A stretch of DNA of 11,360 nt from an uncultured Verrucomicrobiota bacterium (lineage in GTDB: Bacteria; Verrucomicrobiota; Verrucomicrobiia; Limisphaerales; UBA9464). Both the position numbers and the translations under genes were made by a program. The number at the start of each line of letters is the position of its first letter. Within the stretch, counting starts at the first letter, position 1. Location: positions 1 to 11,360 of the forward strand of contig CAIPFS010000034.1 in NCBI GenBank assembly GCA_903864375.1, given 5' to 3'. Shown piece by piece: positions 1 to 8,124 of the stretch. The notes below the pieces were generated by a model. The model was not told the DNA's origin. It did not search any database and saw only the letters and a program-made list of their open reading frames with translations.

Positions 1-890
1 CCCTGGCCTGTCTCAAAATACATGACCTGAGAGCCAACCCATTCCACACCGGTGCGCCCGTGATGTTGGGCCATTACCTTCTGCTGACCTTCCGCCAGCA
101 ATTCAAGTGGGACACCGAAGCTATCGTTGGCGGCTTGAGTCCCTGCGATGGACTGGAAGAGAAGATCAACGGGTGCGCCCGCCTCCAATGCCGCCAGTTG
201 AGTGGTAATGTGCGAAAGGACGCAGGCCTGCGTCGGGATACCGAAGCGGGTGATGAGACCATCGAGCATCTGGAGAATGGCACCAACCGTTTCGGGCGAG
301 TCCGCCGCTGGATTCACGCCGATGACGGCATCGCCACATCCGAAAAGCAGGCCCTCAACGGTGCTCATCAGAATTCCCAACAAATCGTCCGTCGGATGAT
401 TGGGTTGAACCCGGATTGCCAGCACCCCTTCCTGACCCACGGTATTCCGGCAGCGGGTAATCCTGCGAAGCCGTCGGGACGCCAGAATGAGGTCTTTATT
501 GGACATCAATTTGGTGACGGCCGCCGCCATCTCCGGAGTCAGTGCCGCCCCCCACGTGGAGAGGTCCGTGGCCGTCGTCCGGTGATCGAGGAGGCGTTCC
601 CGAAGTTCTCCCACCGTCCACGATCTTAGTGCGTGAAAGGCCGTCGCATCGTGGGTGGATAATAGCAGGCTCGAAACGTTGTCGATGTCCGGATCAATGA
701 GGGGGTGATCCAGGATTTCCCCCAGGGTCACCTCGGACAGGGCCCACTTGGCGGCAATCCGCTCCGATCCGGAGCGGGCGGCAATCCCCGCCAATTGGTC
801 GCCCGATTTCTCCTCATTTGCCCGTGCGAACAGTTCCCGCAGATCGGCAAATTGAAAGTGATGCCCGCGAAGGGTCGCCGAATATCCCAT
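1..890 (-). CDS. eutB: Ethanolamine ammonia-lyase large subunit EutB (N-terminal 296 residues, cut by window edge)
   Basis: Catalytic subunit of the adenosylcobalamin-dependent lyase that converts ethanolamine to acetaldehyde and ammonia. The reverse-strand translation is open from an ATG at 890 to base 1 and follows E. coli EutB (as I recall it) from its first residues: an N-terminal ARANEEKSGDQLAGIAA stretch, then RVQPN (160-164), FGCGDAVIGVNP (183-194) and YFETGQ (291-296). Substrate-contacting residues known from E. coli EutB are present as Arg160, Gln162, Asn193 and Glu293 (Glu287 in E. coli). The rest of the barrel, including the later active-site Asp, lies outside the window, as would eutC if it follows. 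An in-frame TGA directly precedes the ATG, so the start cannot lie further upstream. The only G-rich stretch upstream (GGGG) is 12 or more nt from the ATG. It lies 152 nt downstream of mfd; no other eut or microcompartment gene is visible. Confidence 0.96.
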   Translation of the reverse strand, partial: MGYSATLRGHHFQFADLRELFARANEEKSGDQLAGIAARSGSERIAAKWALSEVTLGEILDHPLIDPDIDNVSSLLLSTHDATAFHALRSWTVGELRERLLDHRTTATDLSTWGAALTPEMAAAVTKLMSNKDLILASRRLRRITRCRNTVGQEGVLAIRVQPNHPTDDLLGILMSTVEGLLFGCGDAVIGVNPAADSPETVGAILQMLDGLITRFGIPTQACVLSHITTQLAALEAGAPVDLLFQSIAGTQAANDSFGVPLELLAEGQQKVMAQHHGRTGVEWVGSQVMYFETGQ

Positions 891-1042
891 TCAGGAATTG
901 AACCCCAGCCACGCCCGGGCTCCAACGGAAAACGGGTGATGCCGGCGCATCCCTGGTCGAAAAGTTCGGGTCTTGGGAATGAGTCGACCCCGACACTGAC
1001 GTGGCTCCATCGTCTCGACCTCCTCCGTCCACAAAGCAGTGG

Positions 1043-4000
1043 CTACCGGGACGGCTTGACGCGCATGTTCTGGAGTGACGCCCCTGCACCTTTGGGCGAT
1101 GGAGTTGACGTGCTCGAAATCGATCCCACCAGGCGTCGCAATTCTCCCAGGCGCCCGCGGGCGTCCCGTTTCGTAAGTCTTGGGAATTGCCCGCCGTTGG
1201 TGATCCATTCGCCATTCCGCATCAGTTTGACCCTGCCGCCGGTGACTTCGATGGACGTCACCTGAACAAACGCTGCAAGCAGGCGCAATTGATGCGTCTC
1301 AAGCAACAATTCCACCGCCGGTGGCAGGATCCCGAATCGATCCCGGACTTCTTTCCGGACCGTGTCGAGATCGCCCTTGCTGGTCGCCTGGGCCAGTTTG
1401 CGATGGATTTCGAGCCGCTGGGCTGGTTCCGGAACGTAATTCATCGGCAGATAGGCCGGTTCACGGCGAATCTCGCCATCCAGTTCCCCTGGGTGAGACC
1501 GGGAGCTGCCGGACGAGCTTTCGACCACGACCACATCATCATCCCGGGGAACGATCACCTGGAACTGGGGACGGACCTGCGGTTGACGCTCGGAGCTCTC
1601 TGGATGCATTTCCTCTCCTGGATTTGAGGCCAGAAAATCCAGCGAGAGACGTGTTTCGATCCTTTTCGTGACCTTTTCCCCTTTGAGCGACTGAACGCTT
1701 TGCTTGAGGAGTTGACAGTAGAGATCAAATCCGACGGCGGTGATGTGACCGCTCTGCTGGGCTCCCAGTAGATTTCCGGCTCCCCGGATTTCCAAATCCC
1801 GCATGGCAATTTTGAATCCACTACCGAGGGCCGAGTACTGCTTGATGGCACTCATTCGTTTCCGGGCTTCGGTCAGCAGGCGCGCATGACGAGGCAGCAG
1901 GAGATAGCAGTAGGCCTGGTGCTTGTAGCGCCCCACGCGCCCGCGAAGCTGGTAGAGTTCACTTAGTCCAAAGCGGTCCGCGCGGTCGATCAGCATCGTG
2001 TTCGCATTCGGTATATCGAGACCGCTTTCGATGATCGTGGTGCTCACCAGAACGTCCGCCTCCCCATTGACAAACTGGGTCATCACCCGTTCCAGCGCGT
2101 CGCTCTCCATCTGGCCGTGACCGAAGACGATGCGGGCATCCGGAATCAGGGCGCGGAGCCTCAGGGCGGTGGCCTCAATGGTCGCCACCCGGTTATGGAG
2201 GAAATAGGTCTGACCTCCCCGGTTCATTTCCCGCAGGATGGCATCGCGGATAACCCGTTCGTCATGATTGACCACCAGGGTTTCCACGGGGAGGCGGTCC
2301 TGGGGCGGTGTTTCCAGCGTGCTTAAATCGCGGGCACCGGTCAGGGCCATGTAAAGCGTTCTGGGGATGGGGGTCGCACTTAAGGTCAACACATCCACAG
2401 TTGCCCGCAGGAGTTTGAACTGCTCCTTGTGCTTGACGCCGAAGCGCTGCTCCTCGTCGACAATGACCAGTCCCAGGTCTTTAAACTGGACGTCAGGTTG
2501 AACGAGCCGGTGTGTGCCGATGATGATGTCGACCGTGCCATTTTGTGCAGCCTCCAGCGCGGCGCGCTGTTGCCGGGCGGTCCGGTATCGGGAAAGCAGT
2601 TCGATGCGAACCGGGTATTCTGCCATGCGCTCCCGGAACTGATTGTAGTGCTGTTGTGCCAGAACGGTGGTGGGAACCAGCAGAGCAACCTGCCGGCCGC
2701 CCATGACGGCTTTGAATGCCGCCCGGATGGCCACCTCCGTCTTTCCAAATCCGACATCCCCGCAGAGCAGGCGGTCCATCGGCTTGGGCTGTTCCATATC
2801 CTGTTTCACCTCGGATATGGCGCGAACCTGGTCCGTTGTTTCCTCGAACTCAAAGGAAGCCTCGAATTCACGCTGCCAGTTGTTGTCGGTGGCAAAAGCA
2901 TGGCCGGTCCGCGCCGACCGCATCGCTTGCACCCGGAGCAGGTCACCGGCGAGGTCGCGAACGGCCCTTTCGGCCTGTTCACGGGACTTGTTCCACCGGG
3001 CGCCCCCCAGCGTGTTGAGGGTCGGACGGGCCTTGCCCGCGCCCACATATTTGCTGACGAGATGGGCTTCGGTTACCGGAACATAAAGGCGTGGAGAATC
3101 CACATCCCTGTCCGAGGGGGCATACTCAATGACCAGACATTCCTGTCCGGTAGTTGTGGCTGAAACTCCGGCTTTGGATTTGGGTGGAGGAAGGATTTTC
3201 AGCCCGCGGAAAATTCCGATTCCGTGTTCCATGTGCACGACGGGGTCGCCCTCATCAAACTCGGTGAAATCCACCTCAAAGGCGGACCGGATGGCTTGCG
3301 CATGGGGTGACTTGAGTCGGCGGGGGCGGACGACCTTGTATCGCCCAAACACCTCTGCATCGGTCACCACGACCAGGCGTGTTTCCGGATGCAGAAAACC
3401 GCGGGAAAGCGCCCCGGGATGAGTTGCCGGTGGAGGATGACCGGGGGCGGTGGAGGAACCGGCGAGGCCATACTCATGCCAGAGCTCACCGAAACGCTGC
3501 CGTTCGCCATCCGTATTGCAAAAAACGTCGACCCGATATCCCTGACGTAGCCATCGATGCATCTGGGAGAAGAATTCCCGTCGTTGGGCCTCGGCGATGG
3601 CGGGGTCGGGAAGCGTCGTGCCGATGGGACGGTAGGCATCGAGGGTTTCAAAAACCAGACCGGGACCGGTGGACGGGACGGAAACGGCCACCGGCGATGT
3701 CCTTTCGAATGCTCCATCCGGACCCTCAGCGATTTCGTCCGCGTGAAGGGATGGTTCCGCGGAGGCGTCACCCAAAGGATTGTCATCCAATTCGATCAGT
3801 GCCATTCCCCGTCGTCCGGCTGATTCCAGGACAACATCCCATGATCGAAAGAGAGGGTGACCAGGTTCCATCTGCTGACCGTAGCGCAGTGCCTGTGCTG
3901 ACAGCGCCTCCGGATGGGAAAGCAGCAGGACGCTTCCCTTCGGTAGGTGCTCCAGGAGGCTTGCTCCTGACGGGGGGGCATCGCCGACCGAGGTTCCGGG

Positions 4001-4789
4001 AGGCCCGGAAAGGGTGGGGGATTCATGCGCACGCTTGAGTTCCGATTTCAGCCAGCTCAATTCGCCCGCGGGCGGCAGCATCACTTCGGAAATCGGGTCC
4101 CGCGAGATTTGGGTGTGGGGATCAAATTCCCGAAGGGACTCCAATTCGTCGCCAAAAAACTCCAGTCGGACAGGCCAGGGTGAATTCATCGGCCAGACGT
4201 CGACGATGCCTCCCCTCAGCGCGACCTCCCCTTTGCTGGAGACCTGAACTTCCGGCTCGTAGTCCTGCGCCTCCAGCCACTCGATCAGGTCCAGGGGATT
4301 CAACGTCTCTCCCTGACGAAGTCGGCGAATCCGTTGGGTCAGGTCCTCTGCTGTCAAGGTGGGCTGCATCAGGGCGGCAACGGAGGCCACGATCACCAGC
4401 GGGTGGACCGAAGGAGTCTGAAGGGCCACCAGGGTCTCGAGGCGTTCGCTGATGATGTCTGCGTGGGGCAGCTTCTTTTCATGGGGAAGGATGTCCCAGG
4501 CGGGGTAGAAGCGCGCCGCCTGGCCCTGGGTGGCCATCCAGGTGTTGAGGTCGTTGTGATGAGCCTCCTGCTGCTTCAGGGTTTCGGCCACCAACACCAC
4601 CGCTGGCGCCTTTCCCACCGAGGCGACAAACGCTGCCAGAAAGGGATGAGCGGCACCGGCCAGCCGTTCTTCGCGGTGCGGCCGGCCCTGGGAACAGGCG
4701 TCGAGCAGTGCCTTTCCCGGGACACTGGCGGCGAGTGAGGCAAACCACCCCGGGGTGGATGATGCAGTTTTTCGCAAGCTGGCGGGCAA
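1043..4789 (-). CDS. mfd: Transcription-repair coupling factor Mfd
   Basis: Cytoplasmic ATP-driven translocase that removes RNA polymerase stalled at DNA lesions and recruits UvrA. Domains in order (1248 aa): UvrB-like module about 15-245 (PAWDILPHEKKLPHADIISE at 96-115), a degenerate central domain about 280-490, an RNA-polymerase-interacting CarD-like domain about 505-585 (GDPVVHMEHGIGIFRGL), helicase lobes with Walker A GDVGFGKT (677-684), DEEQ (778-781), SATPIPR (804-810), TTIIESGLDIPNA (917-929) and QLRGRVGR (947-954), a TRG region DLEIRGAGNLLG (998-1009), and the C-terminal D7 domain about 1110-1220. It is about 100 residues longer than E. coli Mfd; Pro/Ser/acidic linkers near 250-275, 330-375 and 1055-1105 account for this. 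The start is TTG: an in-frame stop lies 45 nt upstream, and the first in-frame ATG would remove 85 residues including UvrB-like sequence. TTG at 4777 is an alternative. No Shine-Dalgarno is seen. It begins 45 nt after the membrane-protein gene, so they are probably cotranscribed. Confidence 0.98.
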   Translation of the reverse strand: MPASLRKTASSTPGWFASLAASVPGKALLDACSQGRPHREERLAGAAHPFLAAFVASVGKAPAVVLVAETLKQQEAHHNDLNTWMATQGQAARFYPAWDILPHEKKLPHADIISERLETLVALQTPSVHPLVIVASVAALMQPTLTAEDLTQRIRRLRQGETLNPLDLIEWLEAQDYEPEVQVSSKGEVALRGGIVDVWPMNSPWPVRLEFFGDELESLREFDPHTQISRDPISEVMLPPAGELSWLKSELKRAHESPTLSGPPGTSVGDAPPSGASLLEHLPKGSVLLLSHPEALSAQALRYGQQMEPGHPLFRSWDVVLESAGRRGMALIELDDNPLGDASAEPSLHADEIAEGPDGAFERTSPVAVSVPSTGPGLVFETLDAYRPIGTTLPDPAIAEAQRREFFSQMHRWLRQGYRVDVFCNTDGERQRFGELWHEYGLAGSSTAPGHPPPATHPGALSRGFLHPETRLVVVTDAEVFGRYKVVRPRRLKSPHAQAIRSAFEVDFTEFDEGDPVVHMEHGIGIFRGLKILPPPKSKAGVSATTTGQECLVIEYAPSDRDVDSPRLYVPVTEAHLVSKYVGAGKARPTLNTLGGARWNKSREQAERAVRDLAGDLLRVQAMRSARTGHAFATDNNWQREFEASFEFEETTDQVRAISEVKQDMEQPKPMDRLLCGDVGFGKTEVAIRAAFKAVMGGRQVALLVPTTVLAQQHYNQFRERMAEYPVRIELLSRYRTARQQRAALEAAQNGTVDIIIGTHRLVQPDVQFKDLGLVIVDEEQRFGVKHKEQFKLLRATVDVLTLSATPIPRTLYMALTGARDLSTLETPPQDRLPVETLVVNHDERVIRDAILREMNRGGQTYFLHNRVATIEATALRLRALIPDARIVFGHGQMESDALERVMTQFVNGEADVLVSTTIIESGLDIPNANTMLIDRADRFGLSELYQLRGRVGRYKHQAYCYLLLPRHARLLTEARKRMSAIKQYSALGSGFKIAMRDLEIRGAGNLLGAQQSGHITAVGFDLYCQLLKQSVQSLKGEKVTKRIETRLSLDFLASNPGEEMHPESSERQPQVRPQFQVIVPRDDDVVVVESSSGSSRSHPGELDGEIRREPAYLPMNYVPEPAQRLEIHRKLAQATSKGDLDTVRKEVRDRFGILPPAVELLLETHQLRLLAAFVQVTSIEVTGGRVKLMRNGEWITNGGQFPRLTKRDARGRLGELRRLVGSISSTSTPSPKGAGASLQNMRVKPSR

Positions 4790-4834
4790 GTTGTGAGCGG
4801 ATGGCCGGGCGTCAAGGGGCAGACACCGGGGGGT

Positions 4835-5296
4835 TCATTTCGTATCGTCCGGCTCGGGCTCCGATTCCAGCATGACCACGACGGTTCTGACCATCCAGCC
4901 GACGCCAGACAAGGCGATGATGGCGGTTCCGAGGCCAATCAGGACATCAGTCCGACGCTCCTCGGCGACGAAGCGCAATGGATAGAGGAAGGTTAGAACG
5001 CCCAAGGCCAGAAGGCCAACCACTGCCTGCTTGAGTCGACGCGCACTTCGGACAGGGTCGGACTCCCGCGAAGCCAGTTTGAAAATCAACCTCCAATAGG
5101 CCCACGCCAGCAGGGCACCGATGAGGAAGGTGAGTGGGACGTACGGCGACCATCGGAATTCAAATCCGTGGTCGGTGGGCTCCAGGACCGTCAGGGAGGC
5201 CATCAAGGTTCCAATGCCCAAAGCGGAGGAGCCGACAACCACGGCCTTGAATCCGGAATCGTTGTCCAGTGACTGCCCTGAACCGTTATTTTTCAC
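4835..5296 (-). CDS. Small four-helix integral membrane protein, function unknown
   Basis: I do not recognise the family. From the GTG start the product is 153 aa: a polar N-terminus (1-15), four hydrophobic segments at about 17-38, 53-72, 90-110 and 117-142, and an acidic tail ending ESEPEPDDTK. Basic residues between segments 2 and 3 (RESDPVRSARRLK) would favour a cytoplasmic loop there. The frame is also open to a TTG at 5323, giving 162 aa. I prefer GTG 5296 because AGGA sits 6 nt upstream of it, one of the few plausible ribosome-binding sites in this window. It is the first gene of the minus-strand block, 45 nt ahead of mfd. Its stop codon is in the same frame as mfd, so mfd cannot be extended past 4835. 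Confidence 0.72.
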   Translation of the reverse strand: MKNNGSGQSLDNDSGFKAVVVGSSALGIGTLMASLTVLEPTDHGFEFRWSPYVPLTFLIGALLAWAYWRLIFKLASRESDPVRSARRLKQAVVGLLALGVLTFLYPLRFVAEERRTDVLIGLGTAIIALSGVGWMVRTVVVMLESEPEPDDTK

Positions 5297-5395
5297 GCTG
5301 GATCCTAGTGGTGAATCGACCAATGACCCAATTCAAAATGCTTTTTGGGTTGACCTTTTTCGTCGGGGCGGAGGGGATCAGGCATCAATCCATCC
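5297..5395. other. Divergent intergenic region between the two gene blocks
   Basis: These 99 bases separate the start of the minus-strand membrane-protein gene from the plus-strand NIPSNAP gene, so promoters for both blocks should lie here or inside the first codons. A TTGACC at 5350-5355 resembles a plus-strand -35 box, but no TATAAT-like hexamer lies 16-18 nt downstream. I therefore mark the region without naming a promoter. No hairpin or obvious operator palindrome was seen. Confidence 0.4.
5303..5306 (-). promoter_or_regulatory. AGGA ribosome-binding site of the membrane-protein gene
   Basis: AGGA on the minus strand, 6 nt before GTG 5296. It decides between that start and TTG 5323, which has only a weak GGG-containing upstream stretch. 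It stands out because most other starts in the window have no purine-rich motif at this spacing. Confidence 0.45.
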
Positions 5396-6238
5396 ATGAA
5401 TCGTCGTCATTTTTTTGCCGCTGCGGCTGTTGCCCTCCTGACCTCCATTGCTTTCGGGCAATCGTCGGGGCGTCAACCCAATGTTCTCGTCAATTCGTAC
5501 TCATCGGCTCATCCCGGTCCCCGTTCCGCCAAGCCCCAAACCCCTGTGGTCTACGAACTTCGCATCTACCCGATCGCTCCTGGAAAGACCGAGGATTTGT
5601 TGAACCGCTTCCGGCACCACACCCTGGCTCTCTTCAAGAAGCATGGCATTGAAAGTGTCGGTTACTGGCTGCCATTGGACCCGGGCGACACCCGGCTTCA
5701 TTTCCTTCTTCGCTATCCTTCCCGCGAGGCCCGTGAAGCCTCATGGAAGGCGTTCATGGCCGATCCAGAATGGCAGGCGGCCTACAAGGCCAGCGAAGCC
5801 AACGGTGCCCTCCTTTCGAAAAGCCCAGAGAATTATTTCCTCCAGGTCACCGACTATTCGCCCACGGTCCGCAAAGGGGATGTTTCCAAAGGCGGTGTGT
5901 TCGAACTTCGAACCTACACCACTCCCCCCGGTCTTCTTCCGAATCTGGACGCCCGGTTCCGCGATCACACGCTGGCCCTGTTCAAGAAGCACGGGATGAA
6001 CAACTACGGTTACTGGCACCGACAGGGGGATCAACCGGCCTCGGATGTGACTCTGCAATACCTGTTGACCCACAAATCCAAGGAGGCCGCTTCCGTGTCG
6101 TTTGGTGAATTCGGCAAGGATCCGGAATGGGTGGCTGCGAAAAGCGCCAGTGAAAAGGCCGCAGGAGGCTCCCTGACCGTCAAAGACGGTGTCAAATCGA
6201 CTTTTCTGGTTCCGACCGACTTTTCTCCGACGAAATAG
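5396..6238 (+). CDS. Exported protein with two tandem NIPSNAP domains
   Basis: The 280-aa product starts with an export signal: MNRRHFF, then a hydrophobic AAAAVALLTSIAFG core, with probable cleavage near residue 21. The twin arginine followed by HFF resembles a Tat signal, though Sec export is possible. The mature part holds two copies of a NIPSNAP-type (dimeric alpha-beta barrel) domain. Copy 1 is about 52-152, opening VYELRIYPIAPGKTE and continuing HTLALFKKHGIESVGYW. Copy 2 is about 168-275, opening VFELRTYTTPPG and continuing HTLALFKKHGMNNYGYW. Both carry a DPEW motif (123-126 and 242-245). The family is common in PVC bacteria and its biochemical role is largely unknown; no catalytic residues can be assigned. 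No Shine-Dalgarno precedes the ATG. It ends 54 nt before the glycosyltransferase gene with no terminator between, so it may be the first gene of that operon. Confidence 0.9.
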   Translation: MNRRHFFAAAAVALLTSIAFGQSSGRQPNVLVNSYSSAHPGPRSAKPQTPVVYELRIYPIAPGKTEDLLNRFRHHTLALFKKHGIESVGYWLPLDPGDTRLHFLLRYPSREAREASWKAFMADPEWQAAYKASEANGALLSKSPENYFLQVTDYSPTVRKGDVSKGGVFELRTYTTPPGLLPNLDARFRDHTLALFKKHGMNNYGYWHRQGDQPASDVTLQYLLTHKSKEAASVSFGEFGKDPEWVAAKSASEKAAGGSLTVKDGVKSTFLVPTDFSPTK

Positions 6239-6292
6239 TTGGTTGAAAACGGCTTGGCTTGCCCCGGCTTCACCGCGACGCTTCCCACCTGC

Positions 6293-7051
6293 ATGGGTTC
6301 TGAAGCGATAGTGGTCATACCAACCTACAACGAGCGGGACAATCTTGCCCCGCTCGTCAAACGGTTGATGGCCCAGACGGTGGTGATCCACATTCTCGTT
6401 GTGGATGACAACTCACCGGACGGAACGGGGGAGGTTGCCGACGAAATCGCGTCACAGAATCCCCTGGTGCATGTTTTGCACCGTTCGGAGAAAAACGGAC
6501 TGGGCAGGGCGTACCTGGCAGGATTCGCCTGGGCGCTGGCCCACGGATTCGAGTTCATCCTGGAAATGGACGCCGATTTTTCCCACAACCCGTCGGACGT
6601 TCCGAAGTTTCTGGATGCCGCACAAACCGGGGATGCCGACCTGGTCCTCGGTTCCCGGTATCGCGATGGCATCCGGGTCATCAACTGGCCGCTCAAGCGC
6701 CTGCTGCTCAGCATGGGGGCGGCGCAGTACGTCCAATGCATTACCGGCATGCCGGTGACCGACCCGACCGGCGGCTTTAAATGTTTCAGGCGGCGGGCTC
6801 TCGAAGCCATCGAGTTGGAGACCGTCCAAAGCAACGGCTACAGTTTTCAGATAGAACTCACCCATCGCGTCTGGCGCCGCGGCATGAAGATCAGCGAGGT
6901 TCCGATCATCTTTACAGACCGGTTTGCCGGAACTTCAAAAATGTCCAAATCCATTGTCCGGGAGGCACTCTGGATGGTCTGGAAACTTTGGTGGCAACAC
7001 GGATTCCGCCGGTCTCCCGTGCTTCCCGAAACGCCGGTGTCGGTTGTGTAG
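6293..7051 (+). CDS. GT2 glycosyltransferase, polyprenol-phosphate mannose synthase (DPM1) type
   Basis: Probably transfers a hexose, typically mannose from GDP-mannose, to a polyprenyl phosphate at the inner face of the membrane. The 252-aa product shows the GT-A motifs of the DPM1 group: VVIPTYNERDN (7-17), VVDDNSPDGTG (36-46), GLGRAYLAGFAWAL (69-82), the metal-binding DAD (93-95), LGSRYRDG (119-126), DPTGGFKCFRR (157-167) and FAGTSKMS (211-218). There is no C-terminal membrane domain, so it is the soluble, single-domain form. The frame is open up to the preceding TAG, but the upstream codons (MVENGLACPGF...) look unlike the family, and ATG 6293 places the IPTYNE strand at the usual position. 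No Shine-Dalgarno is seen; the upstream sequence is pyrimidine-rich. The gap to the next gene is 26 nt. Family membership is firm; the sugar donor is inferred. Confidence 0.93.
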   Translation: MGSEAIVVIPTYNERDNLAPLVKRLMAQTVVIHILVVDDNSPDGTGEVADEIASQNPLVHVLHRSEKNGLGRAYLAGFAWALAHGFEFILEMDADFSHNPSDVPKFLDAAQTGDADLVLGSRYRDGIRVINWPLKRLLLSMGAAQYVQCITGMPVTDPTGGFKCFRRRALEAIELETVQSNGYSFQIELTHRVWRRGMKISEVPIIFTDRFAGTSKMSKSIVREALWMVWKLWWQHGFRRSPVLPETPVSVV

Positions 7052-7077
7052 ATTCTCGTCCTCCCAGTCCCCCCATT

Positions 7078-8124
7078 ATGATCAACATTGGCATCATCGG
7101 TACCGGCTTTATGGCGGTGCAGCATCTCAAGGCCTACGCCCAGGTTCCCGCTGCCCGGGTGGTTGCCCTCTGCAATCCCAGCGGACGCAATCTGGATGGC
7201 AACTTTGCCGATGTGGCCGGTAATGTGGGCGATTCCGCCCTCCTGAAGCTCGACATGAGCATGGTACGGGCCTATCGGGATCCGTCCGCGCTCTTTGCCG
7301 ATGCCGGAGTCGACCTGATTGATATCTGCACGCCGACCCGGACCCATCTGGAGCTTTGTCTTGGAGCCCTCAACGCCAGGAAACATGTGCTGGTCGAAAA
7401 ACCGCTGGCCCGGACGAGTGCGGAGGCCCGTCAGATCGCCGCCGCCGCCGAAGTGGCACAATCTCAGGGTTGTTTCCTCATGCCGGCCTTGTGCATTCGC
7501 TTCTGGCCGGCCTACCACTGGCTGAAACAGTTGGTCGCCGGGCGGACCTACGGTGCGGCCCTGGATGCACGGTTTCGCCGGGTGGCGCAGGCCCCTGGAT
7601 GGGGACATGGCCATTTTCTCAAAGGCAGTGAATCGGGAGGGGCACTCTATGACCTTCACATTCATGATGTGGATTTCGCCCAATATTGCTTTGGTCGTCC
7701 CCAGCGGGTCACTGCCGGCGGTTACCCGAAAGTGAGCGGAGCCATCGACCACGTGCTCTCCCTGTTCCATTACCCGGGAGGCCCGGTGGTCTCTCTTGAA
7801 GGCAGTTGGGGCATGACCGAGGGCTTTGGGTTCTCGATGTCGTTCACCGTCAATTTTGAACGAGCCACCGTTGATTTTGATTCGGGTCGCGGTGCCGATG
7901 CTCTCAAACTTTTCGTTGCCGGACAGGCACCCGAAACCGTGGTTCCGCCGGGTATCGATGGCTATGTGGGGGAGGTGGAATACTTCCTCGACGCAATTCA
8001 ACGAGGCCAGCCTCCGGCCCGGGTGACGGCTGCGGATGCGGTGACTGCCCTGGAATTGTGCGAGGCCGAGGAACAGAGCATTGCCGCCGGGCGGACTGTG
8101 GACTTCGCCCCCGTCCACCCATGA
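7078..8124 (+). CDS. Gfo/Idh/MocA-family NAD(P)-dependent oxidoreductase
   Basis: This family oxidises or reduces a hydroxyl or keto group on sugars, inositols or nucleotide sugars. The 348-aa product opens with a Rossmann nucleotide-binding motif, IGIIGTGFMA (4-13), followed by VDLIDICTPTRTH (78-90) and the family hallmark VEKPLA (106-111), where Lys108 is the expected catalytic lysine. The C-terminal alpha/beta domain carries GGALYDLHIHDVDF (187-200), matching the family GGG-x3-D-x3-H pattern with Asp192 and His196. Length is normal for the family. The frame is open upstream inside the glycosyltransferase gene, but ATG 7078 starts directly at the Rossmann strand. No Shine-Dalgarno is seen. 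Its TGA overlaps the ATG of the HAD gene (ATGA), which points to translational coupling. The substrate cannot be read from sequence; context suggests a sugar or sugar derivative. Confidence 0.94.
   Translation: MINIGIIGTGFMAVQHLKAYAQVPAARVVALCNPSGRNLDGNFADVAGNVGDSALLKLDMSMVRAYRDPSALFADAGVDLIDICTPTRTHLELCLGALNARKHVLVEKPLARTSAEARQIAAAAEVAQSQGCFLMPALCIRFWPAYHWLKQLVAGRTYGAALDARFRRVAQAPGWGHGHFLKGSESGGALYDLHIHDVDFAQYCFGRPQRVTAGGYPKVSGAIDHVLSLFHYPGGPVVSLEGSWGMTEGFGFSMSFTVNFERATVDFDSGRGADALKLFVAGQAPETVVPPGIDGYVGEVEYFLDAIQRGQPPARVTAADAVTALELCEAEEQSIAAGRTVDFAPVHP

Noticed and set aside
885..930. GGTTCAATTCC on the minus strand, resembling a tRNA T-loop
   Set aside because: The flanks do not form a 5-bp T-stem, no acceptor or anticodon arms fit, and it runs into the eutB start.
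1029..1042. CCAC/GTGG hairpin just after the mfd stop as a terminator
   Set aside because: Only a 4-bp stem with no T-tract; too weak to call.
894..1042. Cobalamin riboswitch ahead of eutB
   Set aside because: The gap is too short for the usual element of about 200 nt, and I could not find the B12-box core.
891..1208. Minus-strand 105-aa frame (and a 133-aa frame at 814-1215) between mfd and eutB
   Set aside because: They overlap mfd or eutB in other frames, are Arg/Pro-rich and show no domain. The first simply ends at the TGA touching the eutB ATG.
60..1265. Plus-strand open frames of about 190 aa over the left end
   Set aside because: They lie antisense to eutB and the end of mfd, have biased Arg/Pro/Gly composition and match no family. 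The minus-strand frame is clearly EutB.
5350..5378. TTGACC as a -35 box for the NIPSNAP gene
   Set aside because: No TATAAT-like -10 lies at 16-18 nt; the expected position is G-rich.
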